Assembly: GCA_050329575.1 (NCBI GenBank)
Contig: JBHJOP010000094.1
Coordinates: 1 to 49,546, forward strand
DNA: 49,546 nucleotides
Origin: JAUXFS01 sp050329575
GTDB taxonomy: Bacteria; Pseudomonadota; Alphaproteobacteria; Rhodospirillales; Defluviicoccaceae
Reading direction: 5' to 3'
Shown: piece by piece, positions 47,651 to 49,546 of the stretch
Layout of the letters: the number at the start of each line of letters is the position of its first letter
Position numbering within the stretch: position 1 is the stretch's first letter
Translations under genes and position numbers: made by a program
Notes under the pieces: generated by a model
What the model was told of the DNA's origin: nothing
The model's input: only the letters and a program-made list of their open reading frames with translations
Databases searched by the model: none

Positions 47651-49025
47651 ATTGCTCTCGATATTTATTGACCACGTGGAGCGCGATCACGTTGAGCACC
47701 AGCGTCACGCAGAACAGCACCAGACCGAGGGCGAACGCCGCCAGGGTCTTGGGGCTGTCGAACTCCTGATCGCCGATCAGCAGCGTGACGATCTGCACGG
47801 TGACGGTGGTCACCGCCTGCAGCGGGTTGGCGGTCAGGTTGGCGGCGAGACCGGCGGCCATCACCACGATCATCGTCTCGCCGATCGCCCGCGACACCGC
47901 CAGCAGCAGGCCGCCGACGATCCCGGGCAGCGCCGCCGGAAAGATCACCCGCCTGATCGTCTCGGACTTGGTGGCCCCCAAGCCGTAGGAGCCCTCGCGC
48001 ATCGACTGCGGGACCGCGCTGATGACGTCGTCCGACAGCGACGACACGAAGGGAATGATCATGATCCCCATCACCAGCCCGGCGGCGAGCGCGCTCTCCG
48101 AGGCGACGGTGAGGCCCATCGACTCCCCCCACTCGCGGAACAGCGGCGCCACGGTCAGGGCGGCGAAGAAGCCGTAAACCACGGTCGGGATGCCGGCCAG
48201 GATCTCCAGCAACGGCTTGACCGTCGCCCGGACCCGCGACGGCGCATACTCGGCCATGTAGATCGCCGAGAGCAGCCCGATCGGCGCCGCGACGCACATG
48301 GCGATGAAGGAGATCAGCATCGTGCCGGCGAGCAGCGGGATCGCCCCGAAGCGCCCCGAGGCGCCAACCTGGTCGGCGCGCAGCGCCATCTGCGGGCTCC
48401 ATTCCACGCCGAACAGGAATTCGAGCGGGGATACCATGGTGAAGAAGCGTCCGGCCTCGAACACCAGGGAGAACACGATGCCGACGGTGGTCAGAATGGC
48501 GATCGTCGAGCTCGCGATCATCACGGCGGTGATCACCTTCTCGACGACGTTGCGGGCCCGCAGCTTCGGCGCGATGCGAAAGCGGGCATAGGTCAGCCCG
48601 GCGACGGCGAGGGCGATCACGGCCGCGCTCAGGGCGATCAGACTGGTCCGCTTCAGCCCGGCGTAGTGCTCGGCGGCGAGCCGTAGTTCGGGATCGACGA
48701 CGCGGCCGACGATGTCACCCCTGGAGAGGTTGCGGATGTCGTTGATCATCAGCCCGAGCCGGTCGGGCGTCAGCGTGCGGGCGTCCTCGGTCAGGCCGGC
48801 GATCAGAAGCTTCTCGATGAACAGGGGCTCGAGGGCCAGCCACAAGCCCAGCAACAGCAGGGAGGGAATGCCGCACCAGACCGCCACGTAGTACCCGTAG
48901 TAGCCCGGCAGCGAATGCAGGTTGCGCGTCTTCCCGGAGACCGTCGCCACCGCCCGCGACCGCCCCATGTAGAAGCCGATGACGGTCAAGACCAGCAGAA
49001 CCCCGACGATCGACAGCGTTGTCAT
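47643..49025 (-). CDS. pstC: Phosphate ABC permease PstC, N-terminally extended
   Basis: A 460-residue permease. The C-terminal two thirds match PstC: FLFGVEWSPQ, APIGLLSAIYMAEYAPSRVR, ILAGIPTVVYGFFAALTVAP, the EAA loop MREGSYGLGATKSETIRRVI and AVSRAIGETMIVVMAAGLAA. The first 170 residues add helices (TLSIVGVLLVLTVIGFYMG; CGIPSLLLLGLWLALEP) and a soluble loop, as seen in alphaproteobacterial PstC but not E. coli. It lies 157 bases after pstS, from which a hairpin separates it, and overlaps pstA by 8 bases. Confidence 0.94.
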   Translation of the reverse strand: MTTLSIVGVLLVLTVIGFYMGRSRAVATVSGKTRNLHSLPGYYGYYVAVWCGIPSLLLLGLWLALEPLFIEKLLIAGLTEDARTLTPDRLGLMINDIRNLSRGDIVGRVVDPELRLAAEHYAGLKRTSLIALSAAVIALAVAGLTYARFRIAPKLRARNVVEKVITAVMIASSTIAILTTVGIVFSLVFEAGRFFTMVSPLEFLFGVEWSPQMALRADQVGASGRFGAIPLLAGTMLISFIAMCVAAPIGLLSAIYMAEYAPSRVRATVKPLLEILAGIPTVVYGFFAALTVAPLFREWGESMGLTVASESALAAGLVMGIMIIPFVSSLSDDVISAVPQSMREGSYGLGATKSETIRRVIFPAALPGIVGGLLLAVSRAIGETMIVVMAAGLAANLTANPLQAVTTVTVQIVTLLIGDQEFDSPKTLAAFALGLVLFCVTLVLNVIALHVVNKYREQYE

Positions 49026-49129
49026 TGTCCACCCATCCCCTCCGGCGGAGGCACCCTCCCCCTGACCGCCCGTCGCAACCCGTTGGACGCGACGTTCGGC
49101 GGCCCCCTCTCGAGCTCTCGACGCACACC

Positions 49130-49161
49130 CCCCGGGGCTTCCAACACACGCAGCCCCGGGG
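49130..49161. terminator. Strong hairpin between pstS and pstC
   Basis: CCCCGGGGCT (49130-49139), a 12-base loop and AGCCCCGGGG (49152-49161) form a perfect 10-bp stem in the 157-base pstS-pstC gap. Read along the minus-strand operon it follows the pstS stop by about 20 bases and has no T run after it. It therefore more likely protects the pstS message or partly attenuates read-through than fully terminates. Confidence 0.6.
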
Positions 49162-49182
49162 CGCCGTCCGCTGCGAGAGCGG

Positions 49183-49546
49183 CTACATCATCACGTTGGC
49201 GGTCAGGTTCATGGCATCCGAGCGGAACTTCGCACGCTCGGCATCGGGCATCGGGATCAACCCCTTGTCGGTCAGATAGCCGTCGGGGCCCCAGGCCTTC
49301 TCGCTGGTGAACTCGGCCAGGAACTCCCTGATCCCCGGGATGACGTCGGCATGAGCCTTCTTGGCATAGAGCAACAGCGGACGAGAGACCGGATAGTCGC
49401 CGCTGGCGATGGTCTCGAACTCGGGCACCACGCCGTTCACCTTGCTGCCCTGGATCTTGTCCAGGTTCTGCTCCAGGAAGCTGAAGCCGAACACGCCGAA
49501 GGCGTTCGGATTGGCTTCGATCTTGCGGACGATCAGAACGTCGTTC
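49183..49546 (-). CDS. pstS: Phosphate-binding protein PstS, C-terminal part (cut by window edge)
   Basis: The last 120 residues of the periplasmic phosphate-binding protein. The frame is open to the window's right end, so the true start lies beyond 49546. Visible parts: NDVLIVRKIEANPNAFGVFG then FSFLEQNLDKIQGSKVNGVV, PEFETIASGDYPVSRPLLLY AKKAH, and AWGPDGYLTDKGLIPMPDAE. These match the C-terminal lobe of PstS-type binding proteins (family PBP-like with FGFSF and GxYPxSRPLxxY). It heads the visible pst-phoU-phoB operon. Confidence 0.93.
   Translation of the reverse strand, partial: NDVLIVRKIEANPNAFGVFGFSFLEQNLDKIQGSKVNGVVPEFETIASGDYPVSRPLLLYAKKAHADVIPGIREFLAEFTSEKAWGPDGYLTDKGLIPMPDAERAKFRSDAMNLTANVMM

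Overview
The window reads as chromosome of a GC-rich, flagellated alphaproteobacterium, most likely from the Rhodospirillales side of the class. The clues are the very high GC content, DUF2336 and DUF2934 proteins, a host-attachment protein, PstA with an N-terminal DUF3333 region, the pst-phoU-phoB order, an alphaproteobacterial-type flagellar cluster, a Flp-type pilin and a perfect CtrA-type box. The genus cannot be named from the sequence alone. Because GC is so high, long open frames run antisense to most genes. Genes were therefore chosen by protein-family resemblance, ribosome-binding sites and operon spacing.

Layout. 1-430: tail of an IS5-type transposase. 0.4-3.4 kb: small coiled-coil protein, then hoxX (CO-forming hydrogenase maturation factor) overlapping a methyltransferase. 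3.4-4.8 kb (minus): cytochrome P460-like c-heme protein and a protein with three DUF2934-like units. 5.1-6.7 kb: long-form hisG and a PaaY-like hexapeptide protein. 6.7-10.9 kb (minus): DUF2336 protein and a PAS/GAF/GGDEF/EAL c-di-GMP protein. 11.3-17.4 kb: 2053-residue FecR/tandem-95 surface protein, divergent from the c-di-GMP operon. 17.4-19 kb (minus): secreted Gly/Arg-rich protein and DUF2092 protein. 19.2-22.9 kb: glnS, a TauE/SafE permease and lrgAB. 23-25 kb: tiny Flp-type pilin, panE-like reductase and double cupin. 25.1-32.1 kb (minus): flgI, flgJ-type gene, flgN-like gene, flgK, flgL, headed by an uncharacterised four-unit protein. 32.3 kb: tRNA-Leu(TAA). 32.5-34.5 kb: bluB, two small membrane proteins and a CinA-type MoCF domain protein. 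34.8-38.0 kb: type I secretion ABC transporter and HlyD adaptor, with a perfect CRP-type palindrome upstream. 38.1-39.4 kb: two small proteins and a host-attachment protein. 39.6-43.9 kb: guaB, gamma-carbonic-anhydrase-like gene, two small genes and a PaaK-like ligase. 44-49.5 kb (minus): pstS(partial)-pstC-pstA-pstB-phoU-phoB.

How the parts may work together. Surface attachment and motility recur: flagellar hook-filament junction genes, a pilin, a giant repeat protein, a type I exporter, a c-di-GMP enzyme with an intact phosphodiesterase half, and a host-attachment protein. The most novel-looking items are a DWMFD-containing module present three times in the giant protein (which stops exactly at a module boundary), the hoxX-methyltransferase overlap without hydrogenase genes, a 43-residue Flp pilin with an altered cleavage site, the unnamed four-unit protein heading the flagellar cluster, a frame-shifting 8-bp tandem repeat at the start of a small membrane gene, and the CRP-type and CtrA-type sites. 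No CRISPR array, prophage or classical defence system was found.
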